Origin: Gemmatimonadota bacterium
GTDB lineage: Bacteria; Gemmatimonadota; Gemmatimonadetes; Palauibacterales; Palauibacteraceae
Assembly: GCA_022825725.1 (NCBI GenBank)
Contig: JAJDWE010000013.1
Span: 1 to 43,482, forward strand
DNA: 43,482 nucleotides
Direction of reading: 5' to 3'
The notes under the pieces were generated by a model. It had not been told where the DNA came from and made no database searches. It saw nothing but the letters and a program-made list of their open reading frames with translations. The position numbers and the translations under genes are program-made. Shown piece after piece: positions 1 to 7,691 of this stretch. Numbering within the stretch: the stretch's first letter is position 1; every line of letters begins with the position of its first letter.

Positions 1-98
1 CGAAGGCTCAGCCCGCGCCCGCCGCGCCCGTCGCCGTAGACTCCGGGCCGGTTGACCGTCCGCACGAACGCGGCGGAGAGGGTTCGCGGTCGCTTCAT
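1..98 (-). CDS. Tyrosine-type integrase, N-terminal fragment (runs off the window)
   Basis: Only the first 32 codons are present, starting at ATG 98-96 and running off the left edge. The peptide has the shape of the arm-type DNA-binding domain at the start of phage and genomic-island tyrosine recombinases: a short basic start, a segment like FVRTVNRPGVYGDGRG, then the GLSL strand where family members read GLYLLV. A GGAG ribosome-binding site lies 6-7 nt upstream (AAGGACGGAGACACC). The catalytic domain is outside the window, so the call rests on the N-terminal pattern alone. The neighbouring LRR gene ends abnormally at about 256-280, which fits this gene lying at the edge of an integrated element that extends to the left. 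Confidence 0.62.
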   Translation of the reverse strand, partial: MKRPRTLSAAFVRTVNRPGVYGDGRGGRGLSL

Positions 99-111
99 GG
101 TGTCTCCGTCC

Positions 112-142
112 TTGTAGTGTATCACTTATTGCAGCACTACAA
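112..142 (-). promoter_or_regulatory. Inverted repeat over the integrase promoter region
   Basis: TTGTAGTG (112-119) and CACTACAA (135-142) form a perfect 8-bp inverted repeat with a 15-nt spacer, just upstream of the integrase start at 98. On the - strand one arm supplies a -35-like TTGTAG, and a -10-like TACACT lies 15 nt further on. An operator for autoregulation of the integrase, or for an element-encoded regulator, is inferred. The stem could instead act in RNA. Confidence 0.4.
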
Positions 143-205
143 CGGGAAGAATACACCGGATGACGACGGACCGCAAGGGACGGTAGAGCGCCGTGGATGC
201 CACAG

Positions 206-228
206 AACACGTTGTCCAATAACGTGTT
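206..228. repeat. Short perfect inverted repeat, candidate recombination core or operator
   Basis: AACACGTT (206-213) and AACGTGTT (221-228) flank a 7-nt centre, GTCCAAT. Two inverted arms around a 6-8-nt centre is the layout of tyrosine-recombinase core sites. It lies between the integrase start and the interrupted LRR gene. No second copy (attR/attL partner) is visible in the window, so the att role is inference. Confidence 0.3.
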
Positions 229-255
229 ATGGCCTACTTAGTAGACCTTGGTGGA

Positions 256-1200
256 TTACACTGGAAGATGTGTGCCGAGTTCGGGCGGGATCCGGCCGCG
301 CAGGCTGTTGCGGATCAGGTTCAACTCCGTGAGTCGCCTGAGTCGACTCAGCTCGGCGGGTATCGGACCGACAAGGTTGTTGGCCTCGAGGTCCAGTTCC
401 GTGACGCGTCCTTCATCGTCCACGCCGACGCCATGCCAGTCCGCGAGCGGGAGGTCCGTCAGCCAGTTATCGTCGTGGATCCAGCCCGCTCCGTCCGAGA
501 CCTCGTAGAGCGTGGCGAGGACGCGTCGGTCGGCATCCACGCCGGACAGCACCTCCACGCCCACATCAGCCGAAGCCGCGCCGGACGTTGCGCGGATTGT
601 CGCCATCCCGATGCCGACGGCGATGACGAGCCCCGTAGCGTCCACGGTCGCGATTGATTCGTCGGTCGAACGCCAGACCAGCCCGAAGTCGGTTACCGGA
701 TGACCGTTGGCATCCGAAGCCTCCACCCGCAGGCGGAGTGAGTCATCGAGCGCCAGACCGACGGAGGACGGCGACACCTCCAGGGCGGCCACGACCTGGT
801 CCACCGTTACCTCAGCGGTGCCCGAAGCCCCTTCCGCCGCGGCCGCGATGGAGGCGGTGCCGTTGCGGACCGCTGTCGCGAGGCCCGTGGCGTCCACGGT
901 TGCCACGGATGGATCGCCACTCTCCCACGTCACCCTGGCGCTGCGCACGACTTCACCATTCCGGTCTCGCACCTCGGCGACGAGTCGCGCCGTATCGCCC
1001 AGCGCTTCGAACCGGAGGACGGACGGGCTGATCGAAATCGAGGTGGGCGGGCCGGGCTCCGCGGGTGGGGATGGGGGGGCGACGGCGTCGTCACCGCACG
1101 ACAGGGCGCCGGTCACCGAAACGACGACGGCCAGCCCCCAGCCATGGCGACTCCGTTTCCGGGTGGCTGCCCCCCCGACGGTGCCCGGGCGATGAATCAT
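256..1200 (-). CDS. BIg2-repeat/leucine-rich-repeat lipoprotein, apparently 3'-truncated
   Basis: The 314-residue product starts at ATG 1200-1198, which has GAGGG about 7 nt upstream; a longer reading to 1359 lacks this. A signal peptide leads to Cys35 (GALSC, a weak lipobox), then a Pro-rich linker. Two BIg2-type immunoglobulin-like domains follow (about 53-133 and 135-216), each with a version of the SVATVDATGLATAV motif. Next come a segment like LATLYEVSDGAGW...NWLTDLPLADWHGV and two LRR units (about 262-308; LDLEANNLVGPIPAELSRL). The second LRR breaks after IPPELG and is followed by only THLPV and a stop, where such proteins continue with further repeats. Insertion of the adjacent integrase-bearing element is the likely cause. 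It is a surface-exposed protein with no known ligand. Confidence 0.68.
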   Translation of the reverse strand: MIHRPGTVGGAATRKRSRHGWGLAVVVSVTGALSCGDDAVAPPSPPAEPGPPTSISISPSVLRFEALGDTARLVAEVRDRNGEVVRSARVTWESGDPSVATVDATGLATAVRNGTASIAAAAEGASGTAEVTVDQVVAALEVSPSSVGLALDDSLRLRVEASDANGHPVTDFGLVWRSTDESIATVDATGLVIAVGIGMATIRATSGAASADVGVEVLSGVDADRRVLATLYEVSDGAGWIHDDNWLTDLPLADWHGVGVDDEGRVTELDLEANNLVGPIPAELSRLRRLTELNLIRNSLRGRIPPELGTHLPV

Positions 1201-1301
1201 ACAAGCCCTCGCTGAACGGTCCGCTCTGAACCAGCCTACGGCGGAGTCGTCCGCCCTCGCAAACAGACGGCGTTCGTGGGGTGAGGTCCCCATGGAACCG
1301 C

Positions 1302-2786
1302 TCAGGGGGGCATGGATCTGCCCACCCTGAGCGCGAGATCGACGGCCGACTTTCTCCATCCCGTCAGGGTCGATCTGCGGTAGGCGTCGGCGGTACGCTT
1401 CACGCCCTCGCTCATCGTCGGATAGGGATGAACCAGCGACGCGAGAGTCCCCAGCTTCACTCCCGCCTTCATGGCGAGCGAGATCTCCGCGATCATCGTC
1501 CCGGCGCCCGGCGCGAGGACATGTCCGCCCAGGATCCGGCCCCCCTTCCCGACGACGATCTTGACGCGGCCCATGGCGGCGCGCTCAGCGATCGCCCGGT
1601 CCAGGTTCCCGATGTCGTAGACGTGCGCGGACACCGCGGATCCGTGGCGATCCACGGCCTCGGCTTCGGTGAGCCCGACGTGGGCGAGTTCGGGCTCCGT
1701 GTACGTGCACCACGGGATCACGCCGTAGTCGATGTTCGCGCGCACGGGAAAGAGCGCGTTCTGCACGACGGTGCGCGCTTCGTGGTCGGCGACGTGGGTG
1801 AACAGGAAGCCGCCGATGACGTCGCCGGCGGCGAAGATGTGTTTCCTGGAGGTGCGCAGCTTCGAATCGACGGTGACCCAGCCCTTCGCGGTCTCCACCC
1901 CTGCCGCGTCGAGTCCCATGTCCTCCGTATTCGGCGCGCGCCCTGCGGCGACCAGCACCTCATCGACCTCGAACGTCTCGGGCGCGACCGCCGGATGGTC
2001 GCGGCCTGCGTCCCCGGCGGCGGCGATCGTCAGGCGCCGCCGGTCTCCCGCTCGGTCGACCCGTGTCACGACGTGGCCGGTCCGGACCCCGATGCCTTCC
2101 TCGCGCAGCCTGTTCGTCAGGAGTTCTCCCAGCTCCGGCTCCTCGCGCACCATGAGCCGGTCGAGCAGCTCGACGACCGTGACGTCCGAGCCGAGGCGGC
2201 GGAAGGCCTGGGCGAGTTCGACGCCGATCGGCCCACCGCCGACCACGGCGAGCGAGGCGGGGATCGTGTCGCGGTCGAAGGCTTCGGCGTGCGTGAAGTA
2301 ACCCGCCTCCTCGAGCCCCGGGATCGGCGGCACGGCCGCCCTGGAGCCGGTGGCGATGACGAAACGGCGCGCACGGATGCGGCGGCCGTCCACCTCCACT
2401 TCGTGGGGCGAAACGAAGCGAGCCGCCCCCTCGACCACATCGACGCCCATGGCGCGAAAACGCTCCGGATCATCGTGCGGCTCGATCTCGGCCCGAGCAG
2501 CCCGGACGCTGGCGAGAACGTCCGCTCCCTCGACCGTCGGGCGGACGGGCCGCAGCCCGTACGCGGCGGCGGCACGAAAATGATGCGCCACCCGGGCCGA
2601 GCTGATCAGGGCCTTCGAGGGCACGCACCCGGTCCAGAGGCAGTCGCCGCCCAGGCGGTCGCGCTCGATCAAGGCCACGCTCGCGCCCAGCCCCGCGCTC
2701 CCGGCGGCGGTCACGAGACCCGCCGTACCTCCGCCAATGGCGACGATGTCGAACATCCCGTCTCGGTCCACGTTGCTACTCCCCAT
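1302..2786 (-). CDS. Class I pyridine nucleotide-disulfide oxidoreductase (MerA/dihydrolipoamide dehydrogenase-like)
   Basis: The 494-residue flavoprotein has an N-terminal FAD Rossmann motif (IGGGTAGLVTAAG), the redox-active disulfide Cys49-Cys54 in GGDCLWTGCVPSK, a second NAD(P)H dinucleotide fold (VVGGGPIGVELAQ), the FAD phosphate motif IFAAGDV, and the C-terminal dimerisation domain with a His453/Glu460 pair in HPYPTMSE. HPYPT, rather than HAHPT, resembles mercuric-reductase-like and general FAD oxidoreductases more than the E3 subunit of 2-oxoacid dehydrogenases, and no E1/E2 genes or merR/merT lie nearby. There is no N-terminal heavy-metal domain. The substrate is unknown. ATG at 2756 (residue 11) is a possible alternative start. 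Confidence 0.85.
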   Translation of the reverse strand: MGSSNVDRDGMFDIVAIGGGTAGLVTAAGSAGLGASVALIERDRLGGDCLWTGCVPSKALISSARVAHHFRAAAAYGLRPVRPTVEGADVLASVRAARAEIEPHDDPERFRAMGVDVVEGAARFVSPHEVEVDGRRIRARRFVIATGSRAAVPPIPGLEEAGYFTHAEAFDRDTIPASLAVVGGGPIGVELAQAFRRLGSDVTVVELLDRLMVREEPELGELLTNRLREEGIGVRTGHVVTRVDRAGDRRRLTIAAAGDAGRDHPAVAPETFEVDEVLVAAGRAPNTEDMGLDAAGVETAKGWVTVDSKLRTSRKHIFAAGDVIGGFLFTHVADHEARTVVQNALFPVRANIDYGVIPWCTYTEPELAHVGLTEAEAVDRHGSAVSAHVYDIGNLDRAIAERAAMGRVKIVVGKGGRILGGHVLAPGAGTMIAEISLAMKAGVKLGTLASLVHPYPTMSEGVKRTADAYRRSTLTGWRKSAVDLALRVGRSMPP

Positions 2787-2802
2787 GAACGGTCGATTTT
2801 CC

Positions 2803-2832
2803 TTGCCGGGCGTCCCGATTCCGGCTTAGCTT
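2803..2832 (+). promoter_or_regulatory. Promoter of the sphingolipid operon, predicted leaderless
   Basis: A TTGCCG -35 (2803-2808), an 18-nt spacer and a TAGCTT -10 (2827-2832) place the transcription start at about 2839, exactly on the GTG that opens the serine palmitoyltransferase frame. No Shine-Dalgarno sequence is present. Confidence 0.45.
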
Positions 2833-2838
2833 CGCTTC

Positions 2839-4086
2839 GTGCAGAATCCTACGCCCCAAGCTGCGGTGTCCCGGTCGGGCTCAATGAAAAGCCGCGTCCA
2901 GCCGCCTCCGATCCTCGACAAGTGTCGTGAACTAGCGACCGTGAACGACCTTCGCGAGGCCGGTCTCTATCCGTACTTCATGCCCATCGAGGCCTCGCAC
3001 GACACCTGGGTCGTCATCGACGGCGCTCGCAAGATCATGGTGGGCTCCAACAATTACATGGGGCTCACGCACGATCCGCGCGTCCTCGAGGCGGCCCGCG
3101 ACGCCCTCAACAAGTTCGGAAGCGGCAATACGGGCAGCCGCTTCCTCAACGGCAACCTCAACCTGCATGAGCAGCTCGAGGACGAGCTCGCCGACTTCAC
3201 CGGCATGGAGGCGGCGCTCGTATTCTCGACCGGCTACCAGACGAATCTGGGCACGCTGGGCGCGTTGATCGGTCGCGCGGACACGGTCTACATCGACAAG
3301 CTCGACCACGCGAGCCTCCAGGACGGCGTACGTCTTGGCCTCGGCCGCACGCGACGCTTCAACCACAACGACTTCGCCACGCTGCGCCGCATGCTCGAGG
3401 CCGAGACGCCCTCGCGCGGCAAGCTCATCGCGGTGGACGGCGTGTACAGCATGGAAGGCGACATCGCCGATCTGCCCACGCTGGTCGAACTGAGGCGGGA
3501 GTACGGCGCGGCCATCCTGGTGGATGACGCGCACGCCGTGGGCGTACTGGGAGAGACCGGTGCCGGCACGGCCGAGCACTGGGGACTCACCGACGAGGTG
3601 GACCTGATCCTCGGCACCTTCTCCAAGTCCTTCGCCTCGATCGGTGGCTTCGTGGCGGGCCGCGCGGACGTCATCGACTACCTCCAGCACAACGCCCGCG
3701 CCCTCATGTTCAGCGCGAGCATGCCTCCCGCCTCCGCCGCCACCGTGCTGAAGGCGCTGGAGATCATCCGCGACGAGCCGGAACGCCGGGAGCAGCTCTG
3801 GAAGAACACGTACAGGATGATGGAAGGCTTCAAGTCGATCGGGTTCGACATCGGGCCGACCGAGACCCCGATCGTCCCCATTCTCATCGGGCCGATGGAG
3901 AAGACCTTCGTGTTCTGGCGCGCCCTGTTCGAGGCGGGCGTCTTCTCGAACCCGGTCGTTCCCCCCGCCGTTCCCGAGGGGAGTTGCCGCCTGCGCACGA
4001 GCTACATGGCCACGCACTCGGACGACGATCTCGATTTCGTGCTCGAACAGGTGGAGCGCGTGGGGAAGAAGCTCGGCGTCGTCTGA
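2839..4086 (+). CDS. spt: Serine palmitoyltransferase-type alpha-oxoamine synthase
   Basis: This PLP enzyme of the alpha-oxoamine synthase family condenses serine with an acyl thioester to give 3-ketosphinganine, the first step of sphingolipid synthesis. The N-terminal segment GLYPYFMPIEASHDTW and the GSNNYMGLTHDP motif are of the SPT type rather than the BioF or Kbl type. With GTG 2839 as start, His157, Asp229, His232 and Lys263 (TFSKSFASIGG) sit at a constant offset of two from the known active-site residues of Sphingomonas SPT (H159, D231, H234, K265). The following ceramide-synthase and CerR-like genes strongly support SPT over 8-amino-7-oxononanoate synthase. An ATG at 2884 (residue 16) is an alternative start, but neither start has a ribosome-binding site. 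The enzyme is probably cytosolic and peripherally membrane-bound, and uses acyl-ACP or acyl-CoA; no dedicated ACP gene lies nearby. Confidence 0.88.
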   Translation: MQNPTPQAAVSRSGSMKSRVQPPPILDKCRELATVNDLREAGLYPYFMPIEASHDTWVVIDGARKIMVGSNNYMGLTHDPRVLEAARDALNKFGSGNTGSRFLNGNLNLHEQLEDELADFTGMEAALVFSTGYQTNLGTLGALIGRADTVYIDKLDHASLQDGVRLGLGRTRRFNHNDFATLRRMLEAETPSRGKLIAVDGVYSMEGDIADLPTLVELRREYGAAILVDDAHAVGVLGETGAGTAEHWGLTDEVDLILGTFSKSFASIGGFVAGRADVIDYLQHNARALMFSASMPPASAATVLKALEIIRDEPERREQLWKNTYRMMEGFKSIGFDIGPTETPIVPILIGPMEKTFVFWRALFEAGVFSNPVVPPAVPEGSCRLRTSYMATHSDDDLDFVLEQVERVGKKLGVV

Positions 4087-4102
4087 ACCGCCGCCTCCCA
4101 CC

Positions 4103-5233
4103 ATGACGAATCTCGCTTCCTCCCTGCGCGTCGTCCCCGTCGAGAGCCGCGCCGATCTCAAGCGCTTCATCGACCTGCCGTGGTCGATCTATCGGGGCGA
4201 CCCCGACTGGGTCCCCCCGCTGAAGAGAGACGTGCGGGCGGCCTTCGACCCGGAGAAACACCCGTTCCACCTGCACTCGGAAGTCCAGCCCTACCTCGCG
4301 TTGCGCGACGGCCGGGCCGTGGGCCGGATCTGCGCGATCCGGAACCGGAATCATGAGCGGCTCCACGACGAATCGGTGGGGTTCTTCGGCTGGTTCGAGT
4401 GCGTCGACGACCCCGAGGTGGCCGGGGCGCTGCTCGACGCGGTGCGGGCCTGGCTCCGCGAACGTGGCCTGACCGCGATGCGGGGTCCCACGAGCTTCTC
4501 GACCAACGAGACCTGTGGCCTCCTCATCGACGGAGATCCCGGACCGCCTGTCGTCCTCATGGCCTACAATCCGCCGTACTATCCCAGGCTGATGGAGGCT
4601 GCCGGGCTGCGGAAGGTCAAGGATCTCTTCGCCTGGCTCCTCACGAAGGGCGATTGGCCGCCGCACCTCTTCCGCGCCGAGAAGGTCGCGACACGCCGGT
4701 ACGGCATCCGGATCAGGACGCTGAACATGTCGCGATTCGACAAGGAACTCGGCCGCATCCAGCGCCTGTACAACGCGGCCTGGGAGAAGAACTGGGGTTT
4801 CGTCCCCATGACCGAGGCCGAGATGGATCACATGGCGGCCGAGCTCAAGCCCATACTCGATCCCGAACTCGCGCTCTTCGCCGAGACGCCGGAGGGCGAG
4901 ACCGCCGGCTTCGCTCTCGCGCTGCCGGACTTCAACCAGGTGTTGCGCCGGATGAACGGAAGACTCTTCCCCTTCGGGATTCTCAAGGCGCTCATCTACA
5001 GACGGAAAATCACGTGCATGCGCGTCATCATCCTGGGCCTGGCCGAGGAATGGCGCGGCAAGGCGGTGGACGTCCTGCTGTACCTCTGGCTGTTCAGGAA
5101 GGGGATCGCCGCCGGGATGACGTCCGCCGAGCAGTCGTGGATCCTCGAGGACAACCGGAAGATGAACCAGGCCATCGAGCGTCTCGGCGGCAGGATCTAC
5201 CGGACCTACCGGCTGTACGAAGCGGCGCTTTAG
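4103..5233 (+). CDS. bcerS: GNAT-fold acyltransferase, candidate bacterial ceramide synthase
   Basis: This 376-residue protein begins 16 nt after the SPT gene and overlaps the next gene by 1 nt (TAGTG). The N-terminal half has the motif FIDLPWSIYRGDPDWVPPL, a strand AVGRICAIRN and GPTSFSTNETCGLLIDG. The C-terminal half contains a second GNAT-like unit (ETAGFALALPDFN, RVIILGLAEEWRGKAVDVL). This is the family of GNAT-superfamily proteins from which the Caulobacter bacterial ceramide synthase was recognised; it N-acylates 3-ketosphinganine or sphinganine with a fatty acyl-CoA. Family assignment is from recalled motifs. The ceramide role is supported mainly by its position between spt and cerR. 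Another N-acyl transfer to a related amine cannot be excluded. Confidence 0.75.
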   Translation: MTNLASSLRVVPVESRADLKRFIDLPWSIYRGDPDWVPPLKRDVRAAFDPEKHPFHLHSEVQPYLALRDGRAVGRICAIRNRNHERLHDESVGFFGWFECVDDPEVAGALLDAVRAWLRERGLTAMRGPTSFSTNETCGLLIDGDPGPPVVLMAYNPPYYPRLMEAAGLRKVKDLFAWLLTKGDWPPHLFRAEKVATRRYGIRIRTLNMSRFDKELGRIQRLYNAAWEKNWGFVPMTEAEMDHMAAELKPILDPELALFAETPEGETAGFALALPDFNQVLRRMNGRLFPFGILKALIYRRKITCMRVIILGLAEEWRGKAVDVLLYLWLFRKGIAAGMTSAEQSWILEDNRKMNQAIERLGGRIYRTYRLYEAAL

Positions 5234-6186
5234 TGGCATCGGTCTTTCTGACAGGGGGAAGCGGGTTCCTCGGCGGCCATCTCGCCGAGGCCCTCGTCGC
5301 GGCCGGACACCAGGTCACGGCGAGCGTGCGGCGAACGAGCGACACGCATCATCTCGACCCCCTGGAGTTGAAGAAGGTCGAACTCGATCTCGGGGCGGAG
5401 GACAGGCCGGAGGCGGCCGCGGCACTCGCGGGCTGCGCCGCCGTCGTCCATTGCGGCGCGCTCACGCGGGCGCGCAACGAGTCGGAGTTCATGGCCGTGA
5501 ATGCGGTCGGCACGCGGAGGCTCGCGGAGGCGGCGGCGGGCGCGGGAGTCCGGCGGTTCGTCTTCATCAGCAGCCTCGCCGCCCGGGGTCCGGATGGCGC
5601 GGACGGCCCGGTGAGCCCGTACGGCCGGTCGAAAGCCGAGGCGGAGACCGCGCTCGCCGGCATCCGCGGGTCGATGGAGGTGACCGTGCTCAGGCCGGGA
5701 GGCGTCTACGGCCCGCGCGACTCCGACCTGCTGCCGCTCTTCCGGCTGGCGGCGCGAGGGTGGACCGCGATTCCGCGGAGCCGTGCGCCCCTGCAGCCGG
5801 TGTACGTTGCCGATGTCGTCTCGGCCGTCCTCGCCGCCCTCGAGGCGGCGCCGGCGCCCCGCCCGCTTCCCATCGCGGCGGCGGAGCGCCATACCTGGCG
5901 CGCGGTGTCGAGCGCGCTGATGGCCGCCGTCGACCGCCCGGGCCGCGTCCTGCGGCTGCCATCCGCCCTCTTTCTCGCCGTTGGGGCGCTGTCGGAACTC
6001 GCGGGCCGTCTGATGCGCAAGGCTCCCGCGTTCGACCGGAGACGCGCGCGCGATCTGTCCGCACACGCCTGGACCTGTGACATCGAGTCGAGCCGGAGAC
6101 ATCTCGACCCCTGGCGTCCGCGGGTCGGCATCGAGGAGGGGCTCGCGCGCACCGCCGAGTGGTATCGGCGCAAGGGCTGGCTGTGA
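5233..6186 (+). CDS. cerR: NAD(P)-dependent epimerase/reductase, candidate ceramide reductase (CerR-like)
   Basis: The gene starts at GTG 5233, sharing one base with the upstream TAG stop, and encodes 317 residues. It is an extended short-chain dehydrogenase: the glycine-rich loop TGGSGFLGGHL (residues 7-17), HCGALTRARNESEFMAVN with the NAG-like strand, the catalytic Ser in FISSLAARG, and the YxxxK pair in SPYGRSKAEAE. In Caulobacter the equivalent enzyme reduces the 3-keto group of the oxidised ceramide intermediate after N-acylation, the bacterial order of sphingolipid synthesis. The operon order spt-acyltransferase-reductase matches that pathway. A sugar-nucleotide epimerase or 3-beta-HSD-like role is the alternative on sequence alone. 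The last codon overlaps the GTG of the next gene. Confidence 0.75.
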   Translation: MASVFLTGGSGFLGGHLAEALVAAGHQVTASVRRTSDTHHLDPLELKKVELDLGAEDRPEAAAALAGCAAVVHCGALTRARNESEFMAVNAVGTRRLAEAAAGAGVRRFVFISSLAARGPDGADGPVSPYGRSKAEAETALAGIRGSMEVTVLRPGGVYGPRDSDLLPLFRLAARGWTAIPRSRAPLQPVYVADVVSAVLAALEAAPAPRPLPIAAAERHTWRAVSSALMAAVDRPGRVLRLPSALFLAVGALSELAGRLMRKAPAFDRRRARDLSAHAWTCDIESSRRHLDPWRPRVGIEEGLARTAEWYRRKGWL

Positions 6187-7070
6187 GCGGCGGCGGGAAC
6201 CGACAGCTCCTGCCCGTCGATCGCGTGACCATCGGCTACTTCGGTTGCACGGGCCTCGTCGCCCTGGCGTTCGGAGGCCTGTCCGGCGCGGGAATCGCAG
6301 CGGCCCACGCGATCGCGGTCTTCGGGATCACGCGACTTGCGTCCTGGCACCCCCGCGCCGGCCTCGCCGCGATCGCACGGGGGGCGTACGCCGTGCTCCT
6401 CACGCCCCTCCTGTATGCGGAACTGTCGGTCCTCAACCGCTTTTTCACGCAACGGTATTTCGACGCCACGGTGCAGGCGTGGGATGCCGCCCTGTTCGGC
6501 GGACAGCCCAGCATCGACCTCAGCGCGTGGCTCCCCTGGCTCTCCTTCTCCGAGGTGTTGCATCTGGGCTACTTCGGCTACTACGCCATCATCCCCGTTG
6601 CCATCCTGGGGGTGTTCGCGACCCGTGGGATCGAGGCCTTCCAGCGCACCGCCCTCGCCGTGGCGTCCGCCTTCTTCGCCTCCTACCTCATCTTCATGTT
6701 CTTCCCCGTCGCCGGCCCCCGATACGAGTTCGTCCAGATCGGCGGCTCGATCGGCGAGGGTACGCTGTTCGGGATCGTGCACGGGATCCTGGAGGCCGGA
6801 TCGTCGAAGGGCACGGCTTTCCCCAGTTCCCACATCGCCGCCTCCCTGGCCGGGGTCGTGGCCGCCGGACGCGAGGATCGGCGCTGGTTCTGGCTCCTCC
6901 TCATCCCGGAACTCGCGTTGACTGCGGGGACGGTGTACGGTCGCTTTCACTATGCGACCGACGCCCTCGCGGGCATCCTGCTCGGGCTGCTGGTCTGCGC
7001 CGTACTCCGCAGGACCGGCGCCGGGGCCGAGGGCATCCGAGTAGTCGGAGGCGGGCAACCCGCGGCCTGA
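6183..7070 (+). CDS. PAP2-superfamily membrane enzyme, inositol-phosphorylceramide-synthase-like
   Basis: GTG 6183 overlaps the upstream stop (GTGA), giving 295 residues with about six membrane segments. The lipid-phosphatase motifs are the Aur1/IPC-synthase variants rather than the classical ones: a C1-like MFFPVAGPRYEF, C2 GTAFPSSHIAASL with the catalytic His, and C3 YGRFHYATDALAG with the second His and Asp. This PAP2 subgroup includes inositol-phosphotransferases acting on ceramide, including the one known in Bacteroides. Its place as last lipid gene of the operon suggests it adds or removes a phospho-headgroup on ceramide. Dephosphorylation of a lipid phosphate or of undecaprenyl-pyrophosphate is the alternative. 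No myo-inositol phosphate synthase gene lies nearby. Confidence 0.72.
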   Translation: MSGGGNRQLLPVDRVTIGYFGCTGLVALAFGGLSGAGIAAAHAIAVFGITRLASWHPRAGLAAIARGAYAVLLTPLLYAELSVLNRFFTQRYFDATVQAWDAALFGGQPSIDLSAWLPWLSFSEVLHLGYFGYYAIIPVAILGVFATRGIEAFQRTALAVASAFFASYLIFMFFPVAGPRYEFVQIGGSIGEGTLFGIVHGILEAGSSKGTAFPSSHIAASLAGVVAAGREDRRWFWLLLIPELALTAGTVYGRFHYATDALAGILLGLLVCAVLRRTGAGAEGIRVVGGGQPAA

Positions 7071-7086
7071 ACCGCGCATCAAAGCG

Positions 7087-7677
7087 GTGGATCCGGAAGG
7101 TGACCTTCAGAGGGACGACGTGGACGAACGCGAACTGATCGCCTGCGCCAAAGCGGGAGAGCGATCCGCGATGGGGGAGCTGTACGAACTCCACGCGCGA
7201 CGCGTCTACACCGTGATTCGCCGCCTCGTGGGCGACGATCACCTCGCTGAGGACCTCTCCCAGGAAGCGTGGATCCGCGCGTTCGAGAAGCTCCACCTCT
7301 TCCGGGGAGATGCGGCCTTCGGCACGTGGCTCTACCGGTTGGCGACGAACGTGGCGCTCAACCGGCTGCGCCGGTCGTCGAAGCGGCGCCCGGTGGAATC
7401 CGCCGCCGAGCTTCCCCGCGTGGCGCGGGCACACGACGACGTGATCGTGACGCGGCGGGTCCTGACCCAGGCGCTGGACCAGTTGCCGCCGGGGTACCGG
7501 AGGGTCCTCGTGCTGCACGACGTGGAGGGCTGGACGCACAACGACATCGCCGAGGCTCTGGGTTGTTCGCCCGGCACGTCGAAATCGCAGTTGCACAAGG
7601 CGCGGGCGCGCATGCGGAAGCTCATCGCTCCGGGAGATTCCGGGAACGGCGGTGCGCGGGGCGAAGCGCGCCTCTGA
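7087..7677 (+). CDS. ECF-type RNA polymerase sigma factor
   Basis: The 196-residue sigma factor starts at GTG 7087, 16 nt after the PAP2 gene. Region 2 runs from YELHARRVYTVIRRLVG to TWLYRLATNVALNRLR (about residues 30-95), including the DLSQEAWIRAFEKL core-binding helix. Region 4 is LPPGYRRVLVLHDVEGWTHNDIAEALG and SPGTSKSQLHKARARMRKL (about 132-180). There is no region 1 or 3, as expected for group 4 sigma factors. The next gene is its likely anti-sigma factor. Its close spacing to the lipid genes suggests it is co-transcribed with them and may respond to envelope state; target promoters were not identified. Confidence 0.9.
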   Translation: MDPEGDLQRDDVDERELIACAKAGERSAMGELYELHARRVYTVIRRLVGDDHLAEDLSQEAWIRAFEKLHLFRGDAAFGTWLYRLATNVALNRLRRSSKRRPVESAAELPRVARAHDDVIVTRRVLTQALDQLPPGYRRVLVLHDVEGWTHNDIAEALGCSPGTSKSQLHKARARMRKLIAPGDSGNGGARGEARL

Positions 7678-7691
7678 GAGGGATAGAAGAG

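Noticed and set aside
256-1359. Longer start of the BIg2/LRR protein at 1359
   Set aside because: Would overlap the flavoprotein gene and place 53 residues before the signal peptide; ATG 1200 has a good ribosome-binding site.
1302-2786. Mercuric reductase (merA) of a mercury operon
   Set aside because: No heavy-metal-associated domain, no C-terminal Cys pair and no mer genes nearby.
2839-4086. 8-amino-7-oxononanoate synthase (bioF) or 2-amino-3-ketobutyrate CoA ligase (kbl)
   Set aside because: N-terminal motif and neighbours fit serine palmitoyltransferase; no biotin or threonine-catabolism genes nearby.
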